A DNA stretch of 64,000 bases from Comamonas serinivorans. Its GTDB lineage: Bacteria > Pseudomonadota > Gammaproteobacteria > Burkholderiales > Burkholderiaceae_C. Each line of letters opens with the position of its first letter. Within the stretch, counting starts at the first letter, position 1. Both the position numbers and the translations under genes were made by a program. Shown here one piece after another: positions 19,535 through 29,952 of this stretch. Under the pieces are notes generated by a model that had not been told where the DNA came from, ran no database searches, and saw only the letters and a list, made by a program, of their open reading frames with translations. The DNA lies in the NCBI RefSeq assembly GCF_002158865.1, contig NZ_CP021455.1:3658001-3722000 (forward strand). Reading direction: 5' to 3'.

Positions 19535-20608
19535 TCAGCCCACCTCGCCATCCACAGGCCGGAAGCGCGGGTCCACCTCCAGATCGTCCAGCGACGGCTG
19601 CTCGGCAGCGACCTGCTGGAAGATGTCCCGCATCAGCTGCTCACAGCCCTGGCGCGTCAGAGCCGACAGCTCATACACCGGCCCCTTGAAGCGCAGGCGC
19701 TTGACGATGTCCTTGACGCGCGCGGCGCGCTCATCCTCGGGCACCATGTCCATCTTGTTCAGCACCAGCCAGCGCGGCTTGGCATGGAGCTCAGGGTCGA
19801 ACTTCTTCAACTCGGCCACGATGGCCTTGGCTTGCGCCACGGGGTCCACCGCCTCGTCAAACGGGGCCGCATCGACGATGTGCAGCAGCAGGCGCGTGCG
19901 CTGCAGGTGGCGCAGAAACTGATGGCCCAGGCCCGCACCTTCCGACGCGCCTTCGATCAACCCCGGCACATCGGCAATCACAAAGCTCTGCTCAGGCCCC
20001 ACACGCACCACCCCCAGGTTGGGGTGCAAGGTCGTGAAGGGGTAGTCGGCGATCTTGGGCCGCGCATTCGACACCGCCGCAATCAGCGTGGATTTGCCCG
20101 CATTGGGCATGCCCAGCAAGCCCACATCCGCCAGCACCTTCAGCTCGAGTTTGAGGTTCTTGCGCTCGCCGGGCCACCCCGGCGTCTTTTGCCGCGGTGC
20201 GCGGTTGATGGCACTCTTGAAACGCAGGTTGCCGAACCCGCCGTCGCCACCCTTGGCAATCATGAGCTTCTCGCCCGGCGTGAGCAACTCGTACAGCACC
20301 TCGCCCGTCTCGGCGTCGGAGATGATGGTGCCCACGGGCATCTTGAGCGTGATGTCGTCGCCGGCCGCGCCGAACATGTCCGACCCCATGCCGTGCTCGC
20401 CACGCTTGGCCTCGTGGCGGCGCGAGTAGCGGTAATCGACCAGGGTGTTCAAACCCACATCGGCCAACGCCCAGACGTGGCCGCCACGGCCACCATCCCC
20501 GCCGTTGGGGCCGCCAAATTCCTTGTACTTTTCGTGGCGGAACGAGACACAGCCGTTGCCCCCGTCGCCTGCGGCAATGTCAATGTAGGCTTCGTCAACA
20601 AATTTCAT
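19535..20608 (-). CDS. obgE: GTPase ObgE/CgtA
   Basis: The start MKFVDEAYIDIAAGDGGNG (20608) has GAGG 8 nt upstream; MA in front is possible. The glycine-rich Obg domain occupies about residues 1-158. The GTPase domain follows, with G1 GMPNAGKST, G3 DVPGLIEGA and G4 NKMD. It is 357 residues long, a normal size. It acts in 50S ribosome maturation and stress signalling. It follows rplU-rpmA on the same strand, the widespread rplU-rpmA-obgE order, but a terminator separates them. Confidence 0.96.
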   Translation of the reverse strand: MKFVDEAYIDIAAGDGGNGCVSFRHEKYKEFGGPNGGDGGRGGHVWALADVGLNTLVDYRYSRRHEAKRGEHGMGSDMFGAAGDDITLKMPVGTIISDAETGEVLYELLTPGEKLMIAKGGDGGFGNLRFKSAINRAPRQKTPGWPGERKNLKLELKVLADVGLLGMPNAGKSTLIAAVSNARPKIADYPFTTLHPNLGVVRVGPEQSFVIADVPGLIEGASEGAGLGHQFLRHLQRTRLLLHIVDAAPFDEAVDPVAQAKAIVAELKKFDPELHAKPRWLVLNKMDMVPEDERAARVKDIVKRLRFKGPVYELSALTRQGCEQLMRDIFQQVAAEQPSLDDLEVDPRFRPVDGEVG

Positions 20609-20712
20609 GGCCATGCCTCACAACGGCGATGCGCGATGCCGCGCCGTCGAATGTTTAAATGCCAGACCTTCAACCTGAAGACCGACCCCCGGGGCACCTG
20701 TTCTGCGTCGAC

Positions 20713-20740
20713 CAAAAACAAAGCCCCGCGAGCGGGGCTT
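20713..20740 (-). terminator. Rho-independent terminator after rplU-rpmA
   Basis: A 9-bp perfect stem, AAGCCCCGC (20721-20729) and GCGGGGCTT (20732-20740). On the minus strand it is followed by TTTGTTTTT. It lies 41 bp beyond the rpmA stop and limits read-through into obgE. Confidence 0.85.
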
Positions 20741-20781
20741 GGTCCAGCTGGAACAGACACCGAAGTGTCGGCCTCCATCGA

Positions 20782-21042
20782 TCAGGCAGCGGGGGTGATG
20801 TCCACCACTTGCTTGCCCAGCGCACCGCGCGTGGCAAAACTGACCCGACCGTCCACCAGCGCATACAGCGTGTGGTCCTTGCCCTGGCCCACGTTCACAC
20901 CGGCGTGGAACTTGGTGCCGCGCTGGCGCACGATGATGGAGCCAGCCGAGATGGTCTGACCACCGAAGGCCTTCACACCGAGCATTTTGGGCTTGGAATC
21001 ACGCCCGTTTCGCGTTGAGCCGCCGCCTTTTTTCTGTGCCAT
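20782..21042 (-). CDS. rpmA: 50S ribosomal protein L27
   Basis: The 86-residue protein begins MAQKKGGGSTRNGRDS and contains GSIIVRQRGTKFHAG, the conserved L27 core. The flexible N-terminus reaches the peptidyl-transferase centre. It has standard length, with no N-terminal leader of the Firmicute type. It lies 13 nt after rplU in an operon. Confidence 0.98.
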   Translation of the reverse strand: MAQKKGGGSTRNGRDSKPKMLGVKAFGGQTISAGSIIVRQRGTKFHAGVNVGQGKDHTLYALVDGRVSFATRGALGKQVVDITPAA

Positions 21043-21055
21043 GAGGTCTTACTCC

Positions 21056-21367
21056 TTAAGCGTTGATGGTGCCGATTTCCAGCTCGGTGAAGAGTTGGCG
21101 ATGGCCTTGACGCTTTTGATAGTGCTTGCGACGACGCATCTTGAAAATGCGCACCTTGTCGTGCTTGCCTTGGGAGACGACCTTGGCCGTCACGGTTGCG
21201 CCAGACACCAGGGGCGTGCCGATCTTCAGGTCGCTGCCAGTACCCACTGCCAGCACCTCGCCGAGCACCACCTCTTGGCCAACGTCCGCAGCAATCTGTT
21301 CTACTTTAATCTTGTCGCCGGCAGCAACGCGATACTGCTTGCCACCGGTTTTTACGACCGCGTACAT
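21056..21367 (-). CDS. rplU: 50S ribosomal protein L21
   Basis: The start MYAVVKTGGKQYRV (21367) follows AAGGA by 5 nt; the longer open frame upstream is not protein-like. It is 103 residues, a normal length, with KMRRRKHYQKRQGHRQ near the C-terminus typical of L21. It is the first gene of the rplU-rpmA operon. Confidence 0.98.
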   Translation of the reverse strand: MYAVVKTGGKQYRVAAGDKIKVEQIAADVGQEVVLGEVLAVGTGSDLKIGTPLVSGATVTAKVVSQGKHDKVRIFKMRRRKHYQKRQGHRQLFTELEIGTINA

Positions 21368-21475
21368 AGGAATCCTTCGAGATAATTGCCTTGGCGTGTC
21401 TCGCAATCCGCCGCACTCGGTCACCCGAAGCGGTCATTGCGCAAACCACGCCACTCTTTTTGCAAAGAGCCCAAG

Positions 21476-21481
21476 ATTCTA
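21476..21481 (-). promoter_or_regulatory. Predicted extended -10 of the rplU promoter
   Basis: On the minus strand TGCTAGAAT gives an extended -10 hexamer TAGAAT at 21481-21476. This is the same hexamer as at the tRNA-Met promoter, about 110 bp before the rplU start. I see no good -35. Confidence 0.4.
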
Positions 21482-21614
21482 GCACTTTTGGCAGCTGCTT
21501 GCACAAGGCCTGCGCACGAGGTCAGCGAGCACCCCTCGGACCAGGCGGGTCGTGAAGCACGCGCCACTCAGGAGCCCCCCGGTGAACCGCAACGGACCCG
21601 GCTCCGCCCCTCCC

Positions 21615-21620
21615 TATAAT
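21615..21620 (+). promoter_or_regulatory. Consensus -10 hexamer upstream of ispB
   Basis: TATAAT at 21615-21620 lies inside the longest open frame of ispB and argues for a translation start downstream of it. No clear -35 is visible. Confidence 0.35.
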
Positions 21621-21653
21621 TTTGGCCATTCCAAGCCAGTCGAGCCGTCCGTT

Positions 21654-22628
21654 TTGTCCTCTGCCCCCCCTTCCCCTTTGTCGCTCATCGCACCCGACAT
21701 GGATGCGGTCGACCACGTGATCCGCAACCGGCTGGACTCGGGCGTGCCCCTGGTGGGCCAGGTCGCGCGCTACATCATTTCAGCCGGCGGCAAACGCCTG
21801 CGTCCCGCCATGCTGCTGCTGGTCTGCGGCGCACTGAACTACCGCGAACCCACCCGTCACACGCTGGCCGCCGTCGTCGAGTTCATCCACACGGCCACCC
21901 TGCTGCACGACGACGTGGTCGACGCCTCCACGCTGCGCCGCGGCCGGGACACCGCGAACGAGGTATTCGGCAATCCCGCCAGCGTGCTGGTAGGCGACTT
22001 CCTCTATTCGCGCGCGTTCCAAATGATGGTCGAGTCGCACAACATGCGCGTGATGGAGGTGCTGGCCGAAGCGACCAACGTCATCGCCGAGGGCGAAGTC
22101 CTGCAGCTCATGAACATGCACGACGCCTCGCTCAGCGAAGCCGAGTACCTGCGCGTGATTCGCTCCAAGACCGCCAAGCTGTTCGAGGCCAGCGCGCGCA
22201 TTGGCGCCCTGCTCGCCGAGCAGCCCCCCGCCATCGAAGAGGCCTGTGCGACCTACGGGCAAGCCATCGGTACGGCGTTCCAGCTCATCGACGACGTGCT
22301 GGACTACGACGGCGCCTCGGCCGAAATGGGCAAAAACATCGGCGATGACCTGCGCGAGGGCAAAGCCACGCTGCCGCTGATTGCCGCCATGCAGCGCAGC
22401 GCCGAGAGCGATGCCGCCGTGATCCGCCATGCCATCGAAGAAGGCTCGACCGAGGCACTCGAGCAGGTGATCGCCATCGTGGCGCGATCGGGTGCGTTGG
22501 ATGTGGCTCGCCAGGCCGCGCAATCCGAGGCGCAACGCGCCATCGATGCAATTTCTGTGCTGCCGCCGTCGGAATACCGCGAAGCCCTGATACAATTGGG
22601 GACTCAGCTGCTTTCGCGGCGCGCTTGA
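21654..22628 (+). CDS. ispB: Polyprenyl (octaprenyl) diphosphate synthase
   Basis: The protein has the two aspartate-rich motifs of trans-prenyltransferases, LLHDDVVDAS and LIDDVLDYDG, and GGKRLRPAMLLL. It lengthens farnesyl diphosphate to the ubiquinone side chain. The frame is open from an ATG at 21552, but a consensus TATAAT at 21615 and the usual N-terminus (SPLSLIAPDMDAVD) suggest a later start. I use the in-frame TTG at 21654. It is divergent from rplU, the usual arrangement, and is followed by tRNA-Pro. Confidence 0.9.
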   Translation: MSSAPPSPLSLIAPDMDAVDHVIRNRLDSGVPLVGQVARYIISAGGKRLRPAMLLLVCGALNYREPTRHTLAAVVEFIHTATLLHDDVVDASTLRRGRDTANEVFGNPASVLVGDFLYSRAFQMMVESHNMRVMEVLAEATNVIAEGEVLQLMNMHDASLSEAEYLRVIRSKTAKLFEASARIGALLAEQPPAIEEACATYGQAIGTAFQLIDDVLDYDGASAEMGKNIGDDLREGKATLPLIAAMQRSAESDAAVIRHAIEEGSTEALEQVIAIVARSGALDVARQAAQSEAQRAIDAISVLPPSEYREALIQLGTQLLSRRA

Positions 22629-22653
22629 CCCGCACAAGCCGCCGCAACAGTAT

Positions 22654-22730
22654 CGGGGTGTAGCTTAGCCTGGTAGAGCGCTACGTTCGGGACGTAGAGG
22701 CCGGAGGTTCGAATCCTCTCACCCCGACCA
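22654..22730 (+). tRNA. tRNA-Pro (CGG anticodon)
   Basis: A 77-nt cloverleaf with acceptor CGGGGTG/CACCCCG, anticodon stem CTACG/CGTAG with loop TTCGGGA (anticodon CGG), T-loop TTCGAAT and encoded CCA. It starts 25 bp after the ispB stop. Confidence 0.95.
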
Positions 22731-22736
22731 GGATAC

Positions 22737-22770
22737 AAGGGCCAAATCAGGTGACTGATTTGGCCCTTTT
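22737..22770 (+). terminator. Rho-independent terminator after tRNA-Pro
   Basis: AAGGGCCAAATCAG (22737-22750), loop GTGA and CTGATTTGGCCC with a T run to 22770 form a stem of at least 12 bp. Confidence 0.88.
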
Positions 22771-22867
22771 CATTGCCAGTCCCTCGCACACTCCATGAAG
22801 GGGTGTAATGCCGATTGTTGGGTCTCGCCGCAGTGTGCAGGCCCACGCGAGCCGATGTCGAATCAAA

Positions 22868-22919
22868 GGAGTATTGGCCGATTGCCGTTCACTCTGAATC
22901 GACAAAAGCCGCATACTCC
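22868..22919. repeat. 52-bp nested-palindrome element, copy 8
   Basis: Core GTAT (22871) to ATAC (22916) with perfect GGAGTAT/ATACTCC ends. Inner halves are TTGCCGTTC and GAATCGACAA. It lies downstream of the tRNA-Pro terminator. Confidence 0.88.
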
Positions 22920-23091
22920 TGCACCGTGTGTCCCTCACCTGTCGCTGCAATGGCGGCCTGCGCAGGTGGCTTGCGCGCTGGGAAGCTGGCCATGGGACAT
23001 GTCAGGGCTGTGGATGAGCATTCCACGCCATACCCCATTCGGCCAGCCCGCCAGCAAGGCATCACCGCCAGGCCAACCAATGGTCAGAACC

Positions 23092-24033
23092 TCAGCCCCC
23101 ACGCGCCAGGGGCAGCTTGCTGCCCGCCAGGGCGCGCTCCAGCATCACGTCGCGGCGAAACCGAAACAGCTTGGCGGGTCGACCGGCGCCCGCCTGCGTC
23201 AGTGCACCGGTTTCCTCGACGAGGTCTTGTTGCTCGATCAGGCGCCGGAAGTTTTGCTTGTGCAGCACGCGACCGGCCAAGGCCTGCACGGTCTGCTGCA
23301 GCTGCAGCAGGGTGAACGCCGGCGGCATCAGCTCAAACACCACGGGCCGATACTTGATCTTGGCCCGCAACCTCGCGATGCCCGTGGCCAGGATGCGCCG
23401 GTGGTCGTGCGCCATGGGCGCGCCCAAGCCGGCAAGGGGGGCATGCAGCGCAGGCCCATGCCTGCGCACGGCTTCAGGGACCAAACCCGCTTCGAACATG
23501 AGTTCATAGCGCTGCAGAACCAGGTCTTCGTTCCAGTCGCTGCCATCCAGCCCAAAGGCTGCGGCCGCACGCTGCCAGCGTCGCTGCGCGCGCTCACCTT
23601 CGACCTGGTGCGCCCACCCTTGCAGGGCCGGCACCACATGCGCCTCGATGACGGCGGGCGCGCCCTCCCGCCAGTCTTCCCAGGGGAAGTAACGGTACCA
23701 GTCCTGCCAGCCCGCCTGCGAATCGGCCGAGCCGCTCGGGTCATCCCCCTCCGGCTCCCGCGTCAACGCCAGGTAGCTGATGGACACGATGCGGGCGCCA
23801 TCGGCGTACGCACGATCGCGATCGGCAAAGGTGTAGAGCTGCTCCACATAGCCCAGCGGGTGATGGGTCTGCGCCTCGACCCAGGCGCGCAAGCCCATCT
23901 GCAAGGAGCGGTGTTCGGCCTCAAACGGCCCGGCGGGCAACAGACTGCCGCCCTGAATGGTCAGCACGCGGGGTTGACCCTGGGTGACGGCGACCAGCAC
24001 TGCCACCAATTCGGCATGGACGGATTGCGTCAC
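23092..24033 (-). CDS. Nudix-fold protein with NrtR-type winged helix (probable regulator)
   Basis: The 313-residue protein begins MTQSVHAELVAVLVAVTQGQ, an N-terminal Nudix-like fold with VLTIQGGSLLPAGPF. The catalytic REUXEE signature is not present: the equivalent stretch is LQMGLRAWVEAQT. The C-terminal domain (MPPAFTLLQLQQTVQALAGR, then HKQNFRRLIEQQ) is the winged helix of NrtR-type repressors of NAD metabolism. It is therefore more likely a nucleotide-sensing regulator than a hydrolase. Regulation of NAD genes is inferred from the family; no such genes are in this window. It lies downstream of ffh on the same strand. Confidence 0.75.
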   Translation of the reverse strand: MTQSVHAELVAVLVAVTQGQPRVLTIQGGSLLPAGPFEAEHRSLQMGLRAWVEAQTHHPLGYVEQLYTFADRDRAYADGARIVSISYLALTREPEGDDPSGSADSQAGWQDWYRYFPWEDWREGAPAVIEAHVVPALQGWAHQVEGERAQRRWQRAAAAFGLDGSDWNEDLVLQRYELMFEAGLVPEAVRRHGPALHAPLAGLGAPMAHDHRRILATGIARLRAKIKYRPVVFELMPPAFTLLQLQQTVQALAGRVLHKQNFRRLIEQQDLVEETGALTQAGAGRPAKLFRFRRDVMLERALAGSKLPLARGG

Positions 24034-24075
24034 TGCGCGCCTCGCATGCCGGATGTGGCTTCGAGCAAACTCCAG

Positions 24076-24127
24076 GGAGTATGCGCCATTTGCCGTTTGA
24101 ATTTCATCGGCAGCCCGCAGATACCCC
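24076..24127. repeat. 52-bp nested-palindrome element, copy 9
   Basis: Core GTAT (24079) to ATAC (24124), flanks GGA and CCC. Inner halves are TTTGCCGTT and ATCGGCAG. It lies in the 121-bp gap between ffh and the NrtR-like gene. Confidence 0.88.
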
Positions 24128-24154
24128 CATACCTCTCAAAGATTCCACGCACGC

Positions 24155-25561
24155 TCAAAACGGCAGCTTTCCGCCCGGACCACCCAGGCCCGGGGGCATG
24201 CCTCCGCCGCCCATCAAGCCTTTCATGCCCCCCAGGCGCTTCATCATCTTCATGAGGCCGCCACCCTTCATCTGCTTCATCATGCCCTGCATCTGCTCGA
24301 ACTCCTTGAGCAGCCGGTTCACCTCTTGCACATGCACGCCGGCACCGGCGGCGATGCGGCGTTTGCGCGTGGCCTTGATGAGCTCGGGCTTGCGCCGCTC
24401 CTTTGGCGTCATCGAGTTGATGATGCCTTCCTTGCGGCGGATGTCCTTCTCGGCGCGGGTCAGGTCCGCCTCGCTGGCCTTGGCGGCAATCTGCGTCGGC
24501 AGCTTGTCCATCAGGTTGGACAAGCCCCCCATTTGCTTCATCTGCTGCAGTTGGTTGCGGAAATCCTCCAGGTCGAAACCACTGCCGGTCTTGACCTTGT
24601 CAGCCAGCTTGCGCGCAGCCTCCATGTCCACGCCCGTGGCCACTTGCTCGACCAGGGCGACGATGTCGCCCATGCCCAGGATGCGGCCGGCGTGGCGCTC
24701 GGCATCGAACGCCTCGAGACCATCGATCTTTTCGGACACCCCCGCGAACTTGATCGGCGCCCCGGTGATCTGCCGCACCGACAGCGCTGCACCGCCGCGC
24801 GAATCGCCGTCCATCTTGGTCAGCACGATGCCCGTGAGCGGCAAGGCCTCCTTGAACGCCTTGGCGGTGTTGACGGCGTCCTGGCCCTGCATGGCGTCCA
24901 CCACGAACAGGGTTTCGACCGGGTTCAGCTCGGCATGCAAGGCCTTGATTTCGGCCATCAAGGCTTCGTCGATGGACAAGCGGCCCGCCGTGTCGACCAG
25001 CAACACGTCGTAGAACTGGCGGCGCGCGTGGTCGAGCGCCGCCTTGGCAATGTCGACCGGCTTTTGCGACGGGTCGCTGGGGAACCAGTCGGCGCCGGCC
25101 TGCGCGGTGACGGTCTTCAACTGCTCGATGGCCGCGGGTCGGTACACGTCCCCGGACACGGTCAACACCTTCTTCTTGCGCTTTTGAATCAGGTGCCGCG
25201 CGAGCTTGGCCGTGGTGGTGGTTTTGCCCGCGCCCTGCAGGCCGGCCATCAGGATCACGGCTGGAGGCTGCGCCGCCAGATCGAGATCGGCCACGCCTTC
25301 GCCCATGGTGGCGGCCAACTCTTTGTTGACGATGCCCACCAGGGCCTGGCCCGGTTTGAGCGAGCCCAGGACCTCCTGGCCCAAAGCCTTCTCTTTCACG
25401 CGGGCGACGAAATCGCGCACCACGGGCAAGGCCACGTCGGCCTCCAGCAAGGCCATGCGCACCTCGCGCAGCATGTCCGCCACGTTCTCTTCGGTGATGC
25501 GGGCCTGGCCGCTGATCTTCTTGACCAGCAGCGATAATTTGTCGGTGAGTGCGGTTGCCAT
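24155..25561 (-). CDS. ffh: Signal recognition particle protein Ffh
   Basis: The start MATALTDKLSLLVKKISG (25561) matches the family; the longer frame upstream does not. The 468-residue protein has the N domain, then the GTPase domain with G1 GLQGAGKTTT and DTAGRLSID. A C-terminal methionine-rich M domain (EFEQMQGMMKQMKGGG) binds signal sequences and 4.5S RNA. It targets membrane proteins co-translationally. It is divergent from the cytochrome assembly gene at 25663. Confidence 0.97.
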   Translation of the reverse strand: MATALTDKLSLLVKKISGQARITEENVADMLREVRMALLEADVALPVVRDFVARVKEKALGQEVLGSLKPGQALVGIVNKELAATMGEGVADLDLAAQPPAVILMAGLQGAGKTTTTAKLARHLIQKRKKKVLTVSGDVYRPAAIEQLKTVTAQAGADWFPSDPSQKPVDIAKAALDHARRQFYDVLLVDTAGRLSIDEALMAEIKALHAELNPVETLFVVDAMQGQDAVNTAKAFKEALPLTGIVLTKMDGDSRGGAALSVRQITGAPIKFAGVSEKIDGLEAFDAERHAGRILGMGDIVALVEQVATGVDMEAARKLADKVKTGSGFDLEDFRNQLQQMKQMGGLSNLMDKLPTQIAAKASEADLTRAEKDIRRKEGIINSMTPKERRKPELIKATRKRRIAAGAGVHVQEVNRLLKEFEQMQGMMKQMKGGGLMKMMKRLGGMKGLMGGGGMPPGLGGPGGKLPF

Positions 25562-25662
25562 GCGTGAAAACCTGAACGAGGACGGCGTGGCGCGCGAAAG
25601 CGCCGGGAATCGAGCTCGGTGCCCAAACCCTCTGGTTTGAAGCCAACCACTAAACTGATTGC

Positions 25663-26469
25663 ATGATTTTAGCGAGTGCGTCTTTGGGCCACTGGGCCTT
25701 GCCCGGGTTGGCCGCACTGGTCTACGGCTTGGTCGCCCTGGCCGGCAAGCGCCTGAGTGCGAGGGCAGCGCGCGTGTCCCTGATGCTGGCCTGGCTGCTG
25801 CACGGATGTGCCATTGGACAGGATCTGTTCAGCACCCCGCCGCATTTCGGTTTCGCCCAGACCTGTTCCATCACCGTGTGGCTGATGATGACGGTGTACC
25901 TGGTGGAGAGCCAGGTCATGCCGCAGATGAAGGCGCGCCTCGCCCTGGCCGGATTTGGCACGGCGGTGCTGCTGCTCACGCTGGCGTTTCCGGGCCACCC
26001 CCTGCCCCCGACCCACTCCGTGCTGCTGCCCCTGCACTGGGCACTGGGCATCGCGGCCTATGGCCTGTTTGCCGTGGCCGTGGTGCACGGCTGGGTCATG
26101 GCGCGTTCGGAATCCCGCATCCGCCAAGGGCAAGAGGCCGATGCCGGCGTGCCCTTGCTGAAGCTGGAGCGCCTGACCTTCCGCTTCGTGGCGGCGGGCT
26201 TCGTGCTGCTGACCGCCACCTTGCTCGTGGGCACCTTGTTTGGCGAAGCGCTGTACGGCAAGGCGCATCTGGGCTGGCGCTGGGACCACAAGCGCGTGTT
26301 CGCGCTGCTGTCCTGGCTGGTGTTTGCGGTGCTGCTGTTCGGGCGCTGGCGGTTTGGCTGGCGCGGCAAGCGCGCCCTGCGCATGCTGTATGCCGGCTCG
26401 GCACTGCTGCTGCTGGCCTATGTGGGGTCCCGCTTCGTCCTGGAAGTGGTGTTGAGGACACCGGCTTGA
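25663..26469 (+). CDS. CcsA/YpjD-family cytochrome c assembly membrane protein
   Basis: The 268-residue protein is almost entirely hydrophobic, with about eight membrane segments. It has the tryptophan-rich haem-handling signature LGWRWDHKRVFALLSW of the CcsA/CcmC superfamily, and histidines in HGC, PLHWALG and VVHGWVM. The proteobacterial YpjD branch commonly lies next to ffh, divergently, as here. The exact role in haem export or cytochrome maturation is not settled for this branch. The TGA overlaps the TTG start of the next gene. Confidence 0.88.
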   Translation: MILASASLGHWALPGLAALVYGLVALAGKRLSARAARVSLMLAWLLHGCAIGQDLFSTPPHFGFAQTCSITVWLMMTVYLVESQVMPQMKARLALAGFGTAVLLLTLAFPGHPLPPTHSVLLPLHWALGIAAYGLFAVAVVHGWVMARSESRIRQGQEADAGVPLLKLERLTFRFVAAGFVLLTATLLVGTLFGEALYGKAHLGWRWDHKRVFALLSWLVFAVLLFGRWRFGWRGKRALRMLYAGSALLLLAYVGSRFVLEVVLRTPA

Positions 26470-26708
26470 AATACATGGTGCTGCTCCTGGCCGTCCTGGC
26501 CGGCGTCTGGCTGGTCAAGCGCCAGCAGGCGCGCAAGCTGCATGCGGCTCAGTCCCGCCGCCGCCGGCCGCAGGTGACGCACGCCACCCCCATGCTGGCC
26601 TGCCGCCACTGCGGCGTGCACGTCCCCCAGCACGAGGCGGTTCAGGGCCGCCTCGGGGCATATTGCAGCCGCGCGCACCAGCAGGCGAGCGAACCCTCGC
26701 GCTCATGA
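26466..26708 (+). CDS. Small PP0621-like membrane-anchored zinc-ribbon protein
   Basis: The TTG at 26466 overlaps the preceding TGA (TTGA) and starts an 80-residue protein, read MKYMVLLLAVLAGVWLVKRQ. One membrane helix is followed by a basic stretch and a short metal-binding-like motif, CRHCGVHVPQHEAV, with a third cysteine in YCSRAH. An ATG at 26475 is the alternative start. The family is conserved beside pilS/pilR in pseudomonads and betaproteobacteria; its function is unknown. It overlaps the pilS start by ATGA. Confidence 0.8.
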   Translation: MKYMVLLLAVLAGVWLVKRQQARKLHAAQSRRRRPQVTHATPMLACRHCGVHVPQHEAVQGRLGAYCSRAHQQASEPSRS

Positions 26709-28432
26709 TGGCCGCCACATCGTCCCGCACGCCTGCCCCTCGCGACGGGTTGGCGCGGCTGTGGCAGGGTTTCATGACGGGGCGTGTGCTGATCGCCTTC
26801 GCCCTGTTGTTGCTGCAGATGGTGTTGACCATCAACAACATCAAGTACTCCAACCAGGGCCTGTGGACCTTTGCGCTGTGCGTCGCCTACCTGGCGCAAA
26901 CCGTCTTGGTCCGCGTGGTGTTCAACCCGGTGAGGCCGGGCAACGCCTTTGCACGGCAATGGGTGGCCACGGCGCTGGTCGATGTGGTGATGTTCGGCAT
27001 GTTGCAGTTCACCCGCAGCGGCACCCTCACCTACCTGCCCTTGTTCGTGTACCCCGTCCTCACCTCGGGGGTGCTGGCCACCCGCAAGCTGGCACTGGGC
27101 ACGGCGGCGCTGTGCACGCTGATCTTGCTGGGCGAGCCCTGGTTGACCGGCCAGCACCTGGACGCTCAGGTGACCTCCGGCCTGATGCAGGGCGCGCTGG
27201 CCTCCACGGGCTTGTTGCTGGTGGCGCTGCTGACCAACCAGCTCACCCACCGGCTGCAGCAGGCCCAAGCCCACGCCCGGCGTACCCAGGCCGATGCGCA
27301 GCGCAGCCGCGCCGAGGCGCAGATCATGCGGCTGATCAACGAACGCGTGATCGATGCCATGCCTCAGGGCATCCTGGTGCTGAACGAAAAACTGCAGGTG
27401 CGCTCGGCCAACCCGGCCGCGCTGACCATGCTGGGGCTGCCTGAAACACACCTGCTGGCTTCGCTCAGGCTGACCGACCAGGCCGGCTGGATCGAGCTGG
27501 TGGACGTGGCCAAGCTGACCTTTGCCCGTGGCGCCATCGACCATGCGGAGATCAACGTCACCCAGCGCTCCCGCACGCAGGTGCACCTGACGGTGAACAC
27601 GCAAACCACCTCGTCGCCAGAAGCCGCCCAGCGCCCCATGTGCCTGATGTTCATGCAGGACCTGCGCGAATCGGAGGCCAAGCTGCGCACCGAAAAACTG
27701 GCCTCCATGGGCCGCATGTCGGCCGCCGTGGCCCACGAGATCCGCAACCCCCTGGCGGCGATCTCCCAGGCCAACGCCTTGCTGCAGGAGGAGTTGAACG
27801 ACCCCATGGCACGCCGGCTGACGGGCATGGTCGAGCAAAACGCGCAGCGCCTGGGGCGCATCGTCGACGACATCCTGGACGTTGCCCGCGTGAAGGAAGT
27901 CGGCGAGCGCGACGAGTCCGACGCCCTCGCGCTGGATGCCCACGTCCGCACCCTGTGCCAGGAGTGGGCCGATCAGCACCAGGTGGGCACGCGCCTGCAG
28001 GTCAAACTCAGCGCCGACGAGGTGCTGGCGGCGTTTCGCCCCGACCACCTGCGCCGGATCCTCGTGAACCTGCTGGACAATGCCGCCCGCTACGCCACGC
28101 ACGCCCAAGGCGCCATCCAAGTCAGCACCCATGCGGACCGGGCCACCGGCCCCGTGCTGCTCATGGTCTGGAGCGACGGCAAGGCGCTGGACCAAGGCGT
28201 GCAAAAGCACTTGTTCGAGCCCTTTTTCTCATCCGAAAGCCGCTCCAGCGGGCTGGGCCTCTACATTTGCCAGGAACTGTGCCACCGACATGGCGGGGCC
28301 ATCGCCTACGAGCGCACGCCACGCCAGATCAACGGCAGCACCCAACAAGGCAACGAATTCTTCATCAGCATGAAGCGCTGGCAACACACGGCCAACGCCC
28401 CCTTGGACCCTGACGCTGACACCAGCCGCTGA
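26705..28432 (+). CDS. pilS: Sensor histidine kinase PilS
   Basis: The start ATG (26705) overlaps the preceding stop as ATGA. The 575-residue protein has about six N-terminal membrane helices (residues 20-180) and a coiled linker. A PAS domain (MPQGILVLNEKLQVRSAN) is followed by HisKA with the phosphorylated His in AAVAHEIRNPLAAI, then HATPase (LVNLLDNAARYA, SGLGLYICQEL). PilS senses pilin in the membrane and controls PilR, which drives pilA transcription with sigma-54. It is followed 5 nt later by pilR. Confidence 0.94.
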   Translation: MMAATSSRTPAPRDGLARLWQGFMTGRVLIAFALLLLQMVLTINNIKYSNQGLWTFALCVAYLAQTVLVRVVFNPVRPGNAFARQWVATALVDVVMFGMLQFTRSGTLTYLPLFVYPVLTSGVLATRKLALGTAALCTLILLGEPWLTGQHLDAQVTSGLMQGALASTGLLLVALLTNQLTHRLQQAQAHARRTQADAQRSRAEAQIMRLINERVIDAMPQGILVLNEKLQVRSANPAALTMLGLPETHLLASLRLTDQAGWIELVDVAKLTFARGAIDHAEINVTQRSRTQVHLTVNTQTTSSPEAAQRPMCLMFMQDLRESEAKLRTEKLASMGRMSAAVAHEIRNPLAAISQANALLQEELNDPMARRLTGMVEQNAQRLGRIVDDILDVARVKEVGERDESDALALDAHVRTLCQEWADQHQVGTRLQVKLSADEVLAAFRPDHLRRILVNLLDNAARYATHAQGAIQVSTHADRATGPVLLMVWSDGKALDQGVQKHLFEPFFSSESRSSGLGLYICQELCHRHGGAIAYERTPRQINGSTQQGNEFFISMKRWQHTANAPLDPDADTSR

Positions 28433-28437
28433 CACCC

Positions 28438-29935
<1,498 letters not shown>

Positions 29936-29952
<17 letters not shown>

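Larger units (their letters stand above)
22731..23091. other. Gene-free interval with terminator and repeat
   Basis: The 361 bp between tRNA-Pro and the convergent NrtR-like gene hold the tRNA terminator and one 52-bp element (22868-22919). I see nothing else. Confidence 0.55.
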
